In this document: one piece after another, positions 15,778 to 22,781 of the stretch | Numbering within the stretch: the stretch's first letter is position 1 | Layout: every line of letters starts with the position of its first letter | IMG/VR virus record: IMGVR_UViG_3300025128_000310 | Span: 1 to 25,050 of that record | DNA length: 25,050 nucleotides | Strand: one strand, 5' to 3' | Source of the DNA: a virus | The notes under the pieces: model-generated | Databases searched by the model: none | What the model saw: only the letters and a program-made list of their open reading frames with translations | Told to the model about the DNA's origin: nothing | Program-made: the position numbers and the translations under genes

Positions 15778-16044
15778 AAAGCAATTAATGTAAAGCAAAA
15801 CATAGTGGCAGTAAAGAACCTCTGCCCAGAGTTCAACGAAAATGATCTTAAGTATCTAACCGTTAAACAAGAGCAAGTTAATAGAAAGAATGAAATCCGA
15901 GAGCTACAAGCACAAATTGACATAATACGTGAAACAGCCAGACTAGCATCAAGGCTGATGGAGTACTACCGAGGAGAAGTTGATAGCATCCGAGATCTCG
16001 AAGAAGTCCTAACAGAACTTAATGGCGAAGGGTGGAGCGAGTAA
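15775..16044 (+). CDS. Hypothetical 89-aa coiled-coil protein
   Basis: The function is not recognised. The start is ATG 15775 after AAAGGAG. Residues ~30-60 ('NRKNEIRELQAQIDIIRETA') form a probable coiled coil, and the C-terminus is acidic ('SIRDLEEVLTELNGEGWSE'). It is an AT-rich single gene with no CCGG, set between two minus-strand operons, with its own promoter, leader hairpin and terminator. The leaderless reading from 15742 would add MEATNNQRRNS. It is probably a moron-type host-interaction or regulatory protein, judged by context only. Confidence 0.75.
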   Translation: MKAINVKQNIVAVKNLCPEFNENDLKYLTVKQEQVNRKNEIRELQAQIDIIRETARLASRLMEYYRGEVDSIRDLEEVLTELNGEGWSE

Positions 16045-16091
16045 GATGGACACCGTAAACGTGGAATGACGCACTTTAATTAACCTTAGAA

Positions 16092-16129
16092 GAAGCTCTT
16101 CACTTCCGTGAGGGGCTTCTTTTAGTTTT
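16092..16129 (+). terminator. Intrinsic terminator after the 89-aa gene
   Basis: GAAGCTCTTCAC and GTGAGGGGCTTC form a 12-bp stem with two G-T pairs and a TTCC loop, followed by TTTTAGTTTT. The T tract runs into the end of the convergent RusA gene. Confidence 0.88.
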
Positions 16130-16526
16130 CGGAGCCCATATCGGTAATCACTAACCGCAAACCGTTATGTTTAGAATCTACTGGGGCATAGAAAGATATC
16201 TGCGTTAAATGCTTACTATTATCGTCAGGGATAACTCCTGCGTCCACGAGTCCATCTATTCCGGCTTTAACCGCAGGATAGCAGGCTCCTATGTCCGCTA
16301 TTGGTTTGCTCCGGTCGTTAATTAAAGGAACCGCATCCACCTTTATCCGGTCGAGTTTCGGTATGTTCTCCATCTTCGCTAACCAGAAGAAGCGCTCCCG
16401 AGTCTCTTTCGTTACCTTCGCTCTCTGCGACCAATGCCAAGTCCTCTCCTTGTTCATCGTCCAAGGTCGTTCGTGATCTTCTAAGTACCAGCGAGCTGGA
16501 ACTTTGTAGGGTTTAGGATTTACCAT
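16122..16526 (-). CDS. rusA: RusA-like Holliday junction resolvase
   Basis: This 134-aa protein is near the family's usual length. The signature runs 'PIADIGACYPAVKAGIDGLV' then 'DAGVIPDDNSKHL'. The conserved acids are Asp78, Asp91, Asp101 and Asp102, with Lys87; in RusA the Asp residues bind Mg2+ and cut four-way junctions. The N-terminus ('WTMNKERTWHWSQRAKVTKE') also fits RusA ('lN..r..H...r...t...R'). It would resolve recombination intermediates or branched DNA before packaging. It starts with TAATG overlap on the HNH stop and GGAGG upstream. Confidence 0.85.
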   Translation of the reverse strand: MVNPKPYKVPARWYLEDHERPWTMNKERTWHWSQRAKVTKETRERFFWLAKMENIPKLDRIKVDAVPLINDRSKPIADIGACYPAVKAGIDGLVDAGVIPDDNSKHLTQISFYAPVDSKHNGLRLVITDMGSEN

Positions 16527-16861
16527 TAGCTCCTCCCGGGCGGTGCGGATTTAATTAAGCCCAGCTTCTTCGCTTCGCCAACGTTATCATGTACCCAACG
16601 ATGACACATACGACAGATAGCAACGGAGTTCTCGACATCTAAGATAGAACCACCGAGGGAGCGGAGGATAGGCTCGTGTAACTCTGTCGAGTATCTCGTA
16701 CAAACTTCCGGAATCCTAGCTTCGCAGAATTGTCTCTTATCGAGTTCTTCCTTAACGAAAGCCCGGCGCTTTGTATTCGTTTTGGCTCGCTTCTTGCTAA
16801 CCGGGTTGAGGGAACCGCTCCGCCGCAGAGGTGTTTTCCGTTTGAGCGGAGTTCTTTTCAT
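16526..16861 (-). CDS. HNH endonuclease
   Basis: This 111-aa protein starts ATG 16861, overlapping the upstream stop as ATGA; a GTG at 16870 is possible but less likely. The basic N-terminus (MKRTPLKRKTPLRRSGS) is seen in many small phage HNH proteins. The HNH core is FCEARIPEVC, 'TELHEPILRSLGG', then 'NSVAICRMCHRWVHDN', with two Cys pairs for zinc and the paired His. Roles include packaging-linked nicking or homing; its place beside RusA suggests DNA processing. The distance from terminase argues against a terminase-associated HNH. Confidence 0.85.
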   Translation of the reverse strand: MKRTPLKRKTPLRRSGSLNPVSKKRAKTNTKRRAFVKEELDKRQFCEARIPEVCTRYSTELHEPILRSLGGSILDVENSVAICRMCHRWVHDNVGEAKKLGLIKSAPPGRS

Positions 16862-17691
16862 ATCCCGCACATACCTTCACATTCTTGGTCGAACAAGGAG
16901 TATTGTCCTAAATCTTCTTCATTGCGGAAATCTATTTGGTCTAAAGGTATGCAAGCCCTATGCAAATACGGAGTTCCATTAATCGTTGCTAATTGCGTCC
17001 CGGGGAGTGGATTTTGCATACGCTTTTCAAACTCTACTGCGTCATTAAATGCTTCGATATCTTCATGTTTCATTCGCCGCCATTCTTTATCGCTGTGATA
17101 GGGGCAACCGATACAAGCACTTCTTGGTGGTGGCGGATATCCGTGATTTTTAATCCACACCAAACAATCGTGTCGTGTCATCCGCAGATCAATAAGTGGA
17201 TATTCGTTTGTAATAAATTTAAGTTGATTGTCTTTCATTCTTTGTATTTCGTCAAGCGATATGCCCATTACGTTAGTTATTTCACCATTTTCAGGTTTCC
17301 ATTTCTCTCCGGGAGCTAGTCCAATAATTTCTCTTTCTTTCTTCTGGACTGGAATTACCTTGTATTCAGTTGTGCATTGTCTCCGGAGTGTCCCGGTTGT
17401 TCCATCCTCTCCTTTAGTAAAGACTGGAATTGAAGCGTGTCTTTTCCCAAGTAAAATATCTTGTTTGATATTTCCATAATTCTTGTCGCTTTTTACCTTA
17501 TGAAATTTGATACCTGCCGCTCGAAGTTTCGGAATTAACCACTCTAAATGCTTGTAAACATCGGGTGGCTCCCAACCAGTATCAGCAAATATTGCATGTT
17601 CTATTGGGGCGATTTCTTTATGAATTGCAAGCAACGCAACAGTAGTAGACTGTACGCCAGCTCCTAGAGATAATATACGTGTTGCTTTCAT
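16858..17691 (-). CDS. PAPS-reductase-like PP-loop protein
   Basis: This 277-aa protein begins 'ATRILSLGAGVQSTTVALLA', where SLGAGVQST is the PP-loop that binds ATP. It continues 'HAIFADTGWEPPDVYKHLEW', 'TLRRQCTTEYKVIPVQKKER' and the Cys motif SACIGCPYHSDKEWRRM. The family is frequent in phages of Actinobacteria and is annotated as phosphoadenosine phosphosulfate reductase, but a sulfate role is unproven. The fold adenylates substrates for sulfur or amine transfer, and the Cys residues could bind a metal or Fe-S cluster. It is not an obvious DndC: no other dnd genes are present. It may modify a nucleic acid alongside the neighbouring methyltransferase (inference). Confidence 0.8.
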   Translation of the reverse strand: MKATRILSLGAGVQSTTVALLAIHKEIAPIEHAIFADTGWEPPDVYKHLEWLIPKLRAAGIKFHKVKSDKNYGNIKQDILLGKRHASIPVFTKGEDGTTGTLRRQCTTEYKVIPVQKKEREIIGLAPGEKWKPENGEITNVMGISLDEIQRMKDNQLKFITNEYPLIDLRMTRHDCLVWIKNHGYPPPPRSACIGCPYHSDKEWRRMKHEDIEAFNDAVEFEKRMQNPLPGTQLATINGTPYLHRACIPLDQIDFRNEEDLGQYSLFDQECEGMCGI

Positions 17692-17903
17692 TGCCCTTCA
17701 ACTCCATAATATGATCTCATGATCGGCCAACAGAAATCTCGGGAACCGTATTGCTCAACATATTCCATATAAAGAGGGAAGTCGCCCGGGGCTACCGTGT
17801 CGTGATTCTCGCAGTAGACATCGGAACAGTAACCCTTCTCGATTCCTTCCGCAAGCCACCTATAATAATCTTTCTCAGTTGGTTTCTTTGTTGGTTTTCT
17901 CAT
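17688..17903 (-). CDS. Small Cys/His phage protein (71 aa)
   Basis: The central stretch is 'WLAEGIEKGYCSDVYCENHD', then FCWPIMRSYYG near the end. The W..DGI..G.CS...C..HD pattern recurs in small proteins of actinobacterial phages; its function is unknown. The Cys/His set could bind zinc. It overlaps the stop of the second methyltransferase by 29 bases and the start of the PP-loop gene by 4, so it sits within a coupled string. Confidence 0.75.
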   Translation of the reverse strand: MRKPTKKPTEKDYYRWLAEGIEKGYCSDVYCENHDTVAPGDFPLYMEYVEQYGSRDFCWPIMRSYYGVEGQ

Positions 17904-19143
17904 TGCTAGTTACCCTCTCCAATAGTATTGCATAAGCACGTTCGGCTTGCTGTGGGACTACGCCATTCCCTAGTAGTTCAAGCTTCCGGGTATATGACAA
18001 ATCAACGCCAGTTACCCAGCGCGGCGGAACTCCCATCATCCATTCGATAAACTCGGGAGAAACTTTAATTGATCCATTCTCGTGGTGATATGTTAAATCC
18101 TCTGGGACTCTCCGGTTCAGAACAGCTTCCCATCGTCCGATTGCTGGGCCGTATTCTTTGTATTTTCCCAATCTTCCCGAGCTATCTCCCACATTATTAC
18201 CGCCGGGAGAACTCTCTTTTTCGCTTGTCTCTCGTAATCCACTTCTGGTGTGTTGTCCTTCGGATCCTTCGCCGTGGGAGTCGGAAGGAGCTTCGTGATA
18301 GATCCGTATTCCTGTATGTGGCGCTGGAGATCCTCGACCGATAGTTTGCTCCCATCGTCTAATTGCTGGTTGATATCGTTCAAAAGACGATCCAGAAAGA
18401 CTAAATCGTTCAGGTTCACTCGTAGGAGTCCTGTTGATCCCGGCTTCCTCCCTGTCCCGGTAGCCATCCCCGATGTCAAACTCCTCCCCTGTCCGGTTGT
18501 CGGAGTCGGCAAAAGTTCTAGATGCGCCAAGACTCCCTGCACGTTTACTGTCCCCTTCGCTCCACTCGGTCGTTTGCCATCTCCTGTCCTCCCGGAGTAG
18601 TCCGGCGATTTCCTTGCGTCCCGGTTCGTCATCGTTGGTAGCAACGCAAAACCATCGCTCTCGTTTATGTGGGGCTCCGACATCACTCGCTCGAATAACA
18701 AGCCACTCCCATCTGATGTAACCGTTTTCGGCCAACGCTTCACAGACTCGTCCCATAGCTTCTCCGTTGTTAGCGGTAAGTATGGCTCCGACATTTTCGA
18801 GGAGGAGGTATCTTGCTCCAGCAAGCCGGGCAACTTTGCAAACATCCGATATGAGCCATCTTTCATCTTTAACTCCTTTTCGTAAACCGCCTGTACTAAC
18901 CGGCTGACAAGGAAAGCCTGCGGTGACGATATCAACTTTCTCCGGTTCAAATAGTTGTTGTGATATTTCTGTCAGATCTCCTAAATTCGGTATGTTCCCG
19001 AATCTTTCCTTAATTACTTTGTCGCTCCCGGGGCAGATGTCAGAGAACCAAACCATTTCGGTGTCGAGGATATTTCTTAACCCCAGTTCGATTCCTCCGT
19101 AACCGGCACAAAGCGCTCCTACTGACAAACCCAATGTTGCCAT
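17875..19143 (-). CDS. C5-cytosine DNA methyltransferase (Dcm-like), second copy
   Basis: In this 422-aa protein, motif I is LCAGYGGIELGLR (11-23), IV GFPCQPVS with catalytic Cys79, VI ENV (116-118), VIII 'APHKRERWFCVA', and X LLGNGVVPQQAERAY with the normal Asn393. 'SPEFIEWMMGVPPRWVTG' precedes motif X, typical of phage enzymes. Residues ~170-340 are a variable, low-complexity recognition region. It should therefore be an ordinary SAM-dependent enzyme. GCAGGAGG abuts ATG 19143; TTG at 19134 is better spaced and would remove MAT. The middle of the gene also holds a long ORF in another frame. Confidence 0.92.
   Translation of the reverse strand: MATLGLSVGALCAGYGGIELGLRNILDTEMVWFSDICPGSDKVIKERFGNIPNLGDLTEISQQLFEPEKVDIVTAGFPCQPVSTGGLRKGVKDERWLISDVCKVARLAGARYLLLENVGAILTANNGEAMGRVCEALAENGYIRWEWLVIRASDVGAPHKRERWFCVATNDDEPGRKEIAGLLREDRRWQTTEWSEGDSKRAGSLGASRTFADSDNRTGEEFDIGDGYRDREEAGINRTPTSEPERFSLSGSSFERYQPAIRRWEQTIGRGSPAPHTGIRIYHEAPSDSHGEGSEGQHTRSGLRETSEKESSPGGNNVGDSSGRLGKYKEYGPAIGRWEAVLNRRVPEDLTYHHENGSIKVSPEFIEWMMGVPPRWVTGVDLSYTRKLELLGNGVVPQQAERAYAILLERVTSNEKTNKETN
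18117..18866 (-). CDS. Overlapping ORF with LLPTPT repeats inside the second methyltransferase
   Basis: This 249-codon ORF lies in another frame of the methyltransferase gene. It has its own ATG at 18866 and a strong ribosome site (AAAAGGAGTTAAAGATG). The product contains 'RWPKTVTSDGSGLLFERVM', 'FALLPTMTNRDARKS', 'LELLPTPTTGQGRSLTSG' and 'KLLPTPTAKDPKDNTP'. Proteins built of LLPTPTxxD modules are annotated in many phages beside or within C5-methyltransferases. Because 'ADSD' in the enzyme frame reads as 'PTPT' one frame over, the likeness could be a by-product of the enzyme's own conservation. It could also extend to TTG at 18950. Confidence 0.4.
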   Translation of the reverse strand: MKDGSYRMFAKLPGLLEQDTSSSKMSEPYLPLTTEKLWDESVKRWPKTVTSDGSGLLFERVMSEPHINESDGFALLPTMTNRDARKSPDYSGRTGDGKRPSGAKGTVNVQGVLAHLELLPTPTTGQGRSLTSGMATGTGRKPGSTGLLRVNLNDLVFLDRLLNDINQQLDDGSKLSVEDLQRHIQEYGSITKLLPTPTAKDPKDNTPEVDYERQAKKRVLPAVIMWEIAREDWENTKNTAQQSDDGKLF

Positions 19144-19742
19144 CCTCCTGCTCTATGCTCGTAAAGTAGCCATGCTGATGTATTGATATTCGCTATCGGA
19201 TCGAACGGAGATGCTCCTTCGTAGCCAGCCATTTTTGCTCTCCACGGCCAATAGTTACTTAAATGTTGCATTAACCCGGAAGCGCCGGAAGATTCATTGA
19301 AAGCTGAAGGATCTCCGCCGCTTTCGCATTTCATTACTCGGAGGAATTTACTAACGTCTGAAGCTGGTCCTCCATATCTTGCTATCGCTGAAATAACTTC
19401 GCTTCGATATCTTTCGACCGCTTCACCATAGTCCCGGTCAGGAACAACATACTCGTGTATAGGAACCATGATATTCCGCTCCATCGCTCGTTGTCTATGC
19501 GCTCGGTTAGTCTGCGGCCCGTAAATTCCATCTTGCTCTATACCAAGCCAATATTGTAATAACTCTACAACTTCTGAGTTCTCAAACATTTCGTAACCAT
19601 AAGCGTATGTCCAATTTTCTACCATACCCCAGTCAACAAAAGGTGGGTAGTTCTTATGATCAGCATTAACTGGTTGCGTTGTAAATATAATCATAAGTGC
19701 GGTTAGCCCGGCGATAAGTAAAGCAGAGAACTTCTTAATCAT
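19119..19742 (-). CDS. Secreted lysozyme / lytic transglycosylase (endolysin candidate)
   Basis: This 207-aa protein has an N-terminal signal sequence: MIKKF, then hydrophobic ALLIAGLTALMIIF, with a likely cut after Ala27 (QPVNA). Residues ~58-85 ('LLQYWLGIEQDGIYGPQTNR') resemble a peptidoglycan-binding repeat. Residues ~125-207 form an SLT/resuscitation-factor-like domain: 'RVMKCESGGDPSAFNESSGA' with catalytic Glu140, then SGLMQH and 'INTSAWLLYEHRAGGWQHW'. It cleaves peptidoglycan, probably exported by the host Sec system. The candidate holins lie about 5 kb away. It overlaps the methyltransferase start by 25 bases. Confidence 0.85.
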   Translation of the reverse strand: MIKKFSALLIAGLTALMIIFTTQPVNADHKNYPPFVDWGMVENWTYAYGYEMFENSEVVELLQYWLGIEQDGIYGPQTNRAHRQRAMERNIMVPIHEYVVPDRDYGEAVERYRSEVISAIARYGGPASDVSKFLRVMKCESGGDPSAFNESSGASGLMQHLSNYWPWRAKMAGYEGASPFDPIANINTSAWLLYEHRAGGWQHWVCQ

Positions 19743-20206
19743 TTAGTTCCTTCCGTCCATTCCCCAACTTCCTCATCGAATACCCATCCATCCTCCGTAA
19801 CCTTTTTATTACCCAAATTGTTTTTATTTAATGTGTATTTATTTAATGGGGTAACTGTACCATTACCCTCGTGGGGAGTCACTTCGTTCGTGGTAATCAT
19901 TTGAGTACCCTCCGGAGCGATTAAGTAATATACGGAAGAAGTCTCTCTTCCCTTGTCAAACCTTCGATCTCTACGAATCAGCCCGGCTTGTTCCAATTCC
20001 CTTTTCGCCGCCTTCAAAGTATTCAATGCAGTTCCCGAGGGCATCCGTTCCAGTATCGCTTTATTAGACGGCCAACACGAATCATCGTCATAGCAGAACG
20101 AAGCGAGCGAGATCCACGTTCGGAGAGCGCTCGGTGATATTTTCTGAGTTAGTATTGAACGAGGAATCACAACGTAATCCCTCGCTCTCCAGCGTTGTTT
20201 CTTCAA
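19739..20206 (-). CDS. Winged-helix replication-initiation-type protein
   Basis: Residues ~10-100 of this 155-aa protein form a helix-turn-helix/winged-helix domain like those of phage replication organisers: 'YVVIPRSILTQKISPSALRT', 'CWPSNKAILERM' and 'TLKAAKRELEQAGLIRRDRR', followed by a wing 'ETSSVYYLIAPEG'. A Thr/Asn-rich linker ('TPLNKYTLNKNNLGNKK') leads to a short acidic tail 'DGWVFDEEVGEWTEG'. It probably binds the phage origin or recruits helicase. It could instead be a regulator. It overlaps the lysozyme start by 4 bases. Confidence 0.7.
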   Translation of the reverse strand: MKKQRWRARDYVVIPRSILTQKISPSALRTWISLASFCYDDDSCWPSNKAILERMPSGTALNTLKAAKRELEQAGLIRRDRRFDKGRETSSVYYLIAPEGTQMITTNEVTPHEGNGTVTPLNKYTLNKNNLGNKKVTEDGWVFDEEVGEWTEGTK

Positions 20207-20221
20207 TTTCCTTCTCCGTAA

Positions 20222-20905
20222 TTAAAATGCTTCTTCAGTTTCGTCAGAGTCTAATACGGTATCTGCGGATTTCTCTATGACTTCATCAATAAGGTTGTAC
20301 ACGTGTTCAAGCTGGTCAGAGTTAAGTTGCTCTCTCCGGGGCAAGCGTTGTTCTTTCCAGAGATGTCGAAGGTCAATCTTCTCCTCATGAAGGAGCGAGT
20401 CTATTCGTTCAACGAGTTTCGCTTGTTCGTCAACTGATATGTACATCGCATTTCTATCAACTTCCTCCGCCGACACTTCGCCCATTCCGAATAGATCCGC
20501 CGCGGCCCGGTTCTTTGCTCTTGTTTCTGCCGTTGCCGGGATATCATGGTTTGCTTTCCTCCCGGCGTTACGTTCAGCGACACTACAAGCTCCCCATCCG
20601 TCAGCAAATCTTCCGTTTGGAGCGGTAGCTCTAACAATAAACTCTGCTGATTTAAGGTTTCCGTCATCGTCCCAGAACAAGGATCTGTCCTTGATCTCGA
20701 AGGAAACTCCGTAAGCTACAGCGAGCTTCCTCCACGCTGAACGTTTAGGGAATCGCTTTCCCTGTATCGTCTGCCAGTCGTTATCATCTAGGAGCTTTAC
20801 GCATAGCTCCTGATATTCTGCCATTGATTCAACAATATCTCCTGCGGATCCTTGCGGTCTAACGAGCGCTAGATTCTGCGGAGACACTTCTATTTCCTCT
20901 CCCAT
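20222..20905 (-). CDS. Conserved phage DNA-recombination-type protein (227 aa)
   Basis: The core is 'GKRFPKRSAWRKLAVAYGVS', 'AEFIVRATAPNGRFADGWGA', 'KANHDIPATAETRAKNRAAA' and 'DLFGMGEVSAEEV'. The pattern 'RATAPNGR...ETRAKNRA..DL.G.GEVSAEE' recurs in phage and archaeal-virus proteins. I recall them being grouped loosely with single-strand annealing or Rad52-like proteins, but I cannot prove that here. The C-terminal third is acidic and helical. Together with the replication protein and RusA it suggests a recombination-dependent replication module. Confidence 0.65.
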   Translation of the reverse strand: MGEEIEVSPQNLALVRPQGSAGDIVESMAEYQELCVKLLDDNDWQTIQGKRFPKRSAWRKLAVAYGVSFEIKDRSLFWDDDGNLKSAEFIVRATAPNGRFADGWGACSVAERNAGRKANHDIPATAETRAKNRAAADLFGMGEVSAEEVDRNAMYISVDEQAKLVERIDSLLHEEKIDLRHLWKEQRLPRREQLNSDQLEHVYNLIDEVIEKSADTVLDSDETEEAF

Positions 20906-21075
20906 TTCCTCTCCTTTGCTTTCTTTAATTCTAGTTCAGCCTTGATCGCTCTAATTCGAGCAAGCGCTTCCTGCTTCTCCGTTTCAACATCGGCCCATTG
21001 TTTGTAAAGTTCTTTCTTGCTCCCGGGTCCGAAGGGATTATATTCATTGCGCATTCTTGGATCCTTCTCGCTCAT
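20890..21075 (-). CDS. Small charged coiled-coil protein (61 aa)
   Basis: The function is not recognised. The C-terminal two-thirds ('EKQEALARIRAIKAELELKK') is a strongly charged helix, probably coiled coil. It overlaps both neighbours (16 and 32 bases). A better ribosome site (AAGGATCCAAGAATG) precedes the internal Met8 at 21054, so the real start may be MRNEYNPFGPG. Confidence 0.6.
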   Translation of the reverse strand: MSEKDPRMRNEYNPFGPGSKKELYKQWADVETEKQEALARIRAIKAELELKKAKERKWERK

Positions 21076-21310
21076 GTAATTCTTCGCAAGCTTTCTCGAA
21101 TCCCTCTAGTAACTCATCTAGGATGGTCCGGTCTGAAATACGTACATCTCTTTGCACTATATCTATTTCATTCACATGCGTGTTTGGATATTCTCCGGAT
21201 TCCATCGCTATTGAAATCACTAAGGAAGTCTGATACATCCTTGCTCGTACAGTCAGCTCTCCCTTGCGAGACTCGTTGCTGACAGCATATTCTGTCTTAT
21301 TCCAAATCAT
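21044..21310 (-). CDS. Hypothetical 88-aa protein
   Basis: The function is not recognised. It is a mixed beta/alpha protein: strands 'GELTVRARMYQTSLVISIAM' and 'EIDIVQRDVRISD', then an acidic helix 'LDELLEGFEKACEELHEREG'. There is no membrane segment or Cys motif. The start at 21310 follows a GGAGAGAAT ribosome site. It is probably an early accessory gene of the rightward-to-leftward operon. Confidence 0.65.
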   Translation of the reverse strand: MIWNKTEYAVSNESRKGELTVRARMYQTSLVISIAMESGEYPNTHVNEIDIVQRDVRISDRTILDELLEGFEKACEELHEREGSKNAQ

Positions 21311-21322
21311 TATTCTCTCCTT

Positions 21323-21799
21323 CTATATATCCCGATTCATATCTCGTAGATATTCCGGTAACGGCAATTCATCTTTCATAGCGGCATCCGAGAACTCGGA
21401 AGCGGTGTATTCGATACCCATTCTCTCAAAGTAGATTTCGTAAGTATGCCAACCACGGCTGTTCTTCCCGGGTCTCCAACGAACGTGAATCGGCTCGTAC
21501 ATATCTTGGTCATTTCCTCCGTTTACGCCTATCCCGAACCCTTGAGTCCCGGTTAAGAATGTTGGCTTCTCTCCAACTTCCGGCTGAAACACAACGTAAT
21601 CTTCCGCTGTCATAACGTTAAATAGGATCCTTGTAAAGTACACCGGATCATCTAATCTGTCGTGACCAACTTCGATAGCTGACATGACAACCTTATCTAG
21701 TTCCTGACCGTGCCAGTGGCTATATAAGTAAAGTGGTTGTGTTTCGTCCTGATCTCCCCAAGTAGGTTGATGGACGATTATGTTATTTCTCGCTCCCAT
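21323..21799 (-). CDS. Conserved actinophage-type protein, unknown function (158 aa)
   Basis: It begins MGARNNIIVHQPTWGDQ and continues 'PLYLYSHWHGQELDKVV', 'HDRLDDPVYFTRILFNVM', and 'EIYFERMGIEYTASEFSD'. The LYSHW...R..D..Y..RI.F pattern is one I know from small early genes of actinobacterial phages; no function is established. The start follows AAAGGAGAAATT. It supports the host inference. Confidence 0.72.
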   Translation of the reverse strand: MGARNNIIVHQPTWGDQDETQPLYLYSHWHGQELDKVVMSAIEVGHDRLDDPVYFTRILFNVMTAEDYVVFQPEVGEKPTFLTGTQGFGIGVNGGNDQDMYEPIHVRWRPGKNSRGWHTYEIYFERMGIEYTASEFSDAAMKDELPLPEYLRDMNRDI

Positions 21800-21843
21800 A
21801 ATTTCTCCTTTGTTTAAGCGATTCTAATATGTCGGTAGGACAA

Positions 21844-22224
21844 TTAAACGATCTGTCCCTGCTCGAAGGTTTCCTTAATGAACCATTTCGGGCTAATCCG
21901 GTAATACGCTTGCCTGCGTCCATCTTCCGGCTTATCCATTTTCCGGTCGATAGGAATAGCGAACTCCTCGTTGAGCTGACGGACTCGCCGCGGCCCATCT
22001 CCTCCGTTAAGGACGTTACGAAGATCATCACCGGATACCCAATCGTATGGCTCCCGGGAGCGGAGGAACTCGAAGATGCGTGTACAGCTTCGATTCATCT
22101 CCTCGATGTCTTTAATAGCTTCCTTCTCCAAACCGGGATAATTACCCTCCCGAGTTCGCTGTTCATTATCTGTTTCCAAATATGGACGCTTGCAATGCGG
22201 ACAACTCTGTCGTGGTGACTTCAT
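21844..22224 (-). CDS. First gene of the minus early operon; Cys motif and helical DNA-binding-like protein (126 aa)
   Basis: It begins MKSPRQSCPHCKRPYLETDN; a single CPHC knuckle lacks a second pair. The middle 'ASCTRIFEFLRS'-type helix (actual text RSCTRIFEFLRSREPYDW) and 'GDDLRNVLNGGDGPRRVRQL' followed by 'RRQAYYRISPKWF' look like a winged-helix domain with a wing. It is the promoter-proximal gene of the long minus operon, reading from GGAAGGAGAGATAATG. Its leader also begins with GGAAGC. A regulator is possible. The 82-codon reading at 21783-22031 is a shadow. Confidence 0.68.
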   Translation of the reverse strand: MKSPRQSCPHCKRPYLETDNEQRTREGNYPGLEKEAIKDIEEMNRSCTRIFEFLRSREPYDWVSGDDLRNVLNGGDGPRRVRQLNEEFAIPIDRKMDKPEDGRRQAYYRISPKWFIKETFEQGQIV

Positions 22225-22260
22225 TATCTCTCCTTCCTTTAGTAGTAGCTTCCAATAATT

Positions 22261-22290
22261 AATTTATCAGATACCTGCGCAATTTGTCAC
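22261..22290 (-). promoter_or_regulatory. Promoter of the minus early operon
   Basis: On the minus strand, GTGACA (22285-22290), 18 bases and TAAATT (22261-22266), then seven bases to GGAAGC (22248-22253), the presumed 5' end. It overlaps the divergent plus promoter, so the two probably compete. Confidence 0.55.
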
Positions 22291-22300
22291 ACCCTTCGTA

Positions 22301-22346
22301 TATTATGACGATAGGAAGCAATTAATATAAGGAGGAAACTTCCTAT
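22301..22346 (+). promoter_or_regulatory. Promoter -10 and leader hairpin of the HTH operon (leader copy 3)
   Basis: TATTAT (22301-22306) is the -10 box; no good -35 is seen at 17 bases. ATAGGAAG (22311-22318) pairs perfectly over 8 bp with CTTCCTAT (22339-22346), which covers the A and U of the start codon. AAGGAGG is in the loop. Unlike copies 1, 2 and 4 there is no upstream ATG. The A to G change is compensated on the other arm, which supports the RNA fold. Confidence 0.65.
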
Positions 22347-22587
22347 GACAATTAATGATGAACACGTATTAGGGTTGCTGAAAGAAGCAACCGATGAGAC
22401 AAAGCTAATGAAGGAGCTTCAGGATCATATTGCTGTCGCCGGGGAGAACCGGCGGATGATATGGCACGAACTCTGGACGGATGGGTATTACACGCAGAAA
22501 GAGATAGCTCTAGCGTGCGGAGTAACCCGGGGAGTCGTGTACAAAGAAATTAAGCGATACACCGATTTCCTAGAGTCTCAAGTATGA
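22345..22587 (+). CDS. Small helix-turn-helix protein (80 aa)
   Basis: Residues ~45-72 ('TDGYYTQKEIALACGVTRGV', then VYKEIKRY) form a clear helix-turn-helix of the sigma/Trp-repressor type, probably DNA binding. The N-terminus ('DEHVLGLLKEATDETKLMKE') is helical and may dimerise. It starts after AAGGAGG within the hairpin leader. It heads a three-gene plus operon divergent from the minus early operon, so it may regulate both (inference from position). Confidence 0.78.
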   Translation: MTINDEHVLGLLKEATDETKLMKELQDHIAVAGENRRMIWHELWTDGYYTQKEIALACGVTRGVVYKEIKRYTDFLESQV

Positions 22588-22781
22588 GCGGTGGATTACC
22601 AAGTACCGCTCCTCCAGAAGGGATTGATTCTTTAGTGGAGAAGATAACTGTCTTGGCTAATGGTTTAATGGCGAGACATACGGACGGACTTTCTGCGGCG
22701 GATATTATGTTTGTCGTTCAGGAAGTATGTAAGAGAGTAAGTCATAGATATGACTTTGAGAATGGAGAGGATCCTTTTTAA
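22584..22781 (+). CDS. Hypothetical 65-aa protein
   Basis: The function is not recognised. It is helical, with 'GIDSLVEKITVLANGLMARH' and 'DIMFVVQEVCKRVSHRYDFE'. The start overlaps the HTH stop as ATGA and the stop overlaps the next ATG as TAATG, so the three genes are translationally coupled. Confidence 0.72.
   Translation: MSGGLPSTAPPEGIDSLVEKITVLANGLMARHTDGLSAADIMFVVQEVCKRVSHRYDFENGEDPF

Noticed and set aside
16858-17691. DndC-type phosphorothioation protein
   Set aside because: The PP-loop fold is shared but no dndB, dndD or dndE partner is present, and the sequence fits the generic phage PAPS-reductase-like group better.
18867-18950. N-terminal extension of the overlapping ORF from TTG
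   Set aside because: The TTG has no ribosome site, whereas ATG 18866 has a strong one.
21783-22031. 82-codon minus ORF
   Set aside because: Shadow of the 126-aa gene, which has the ribosome site and the promoter.
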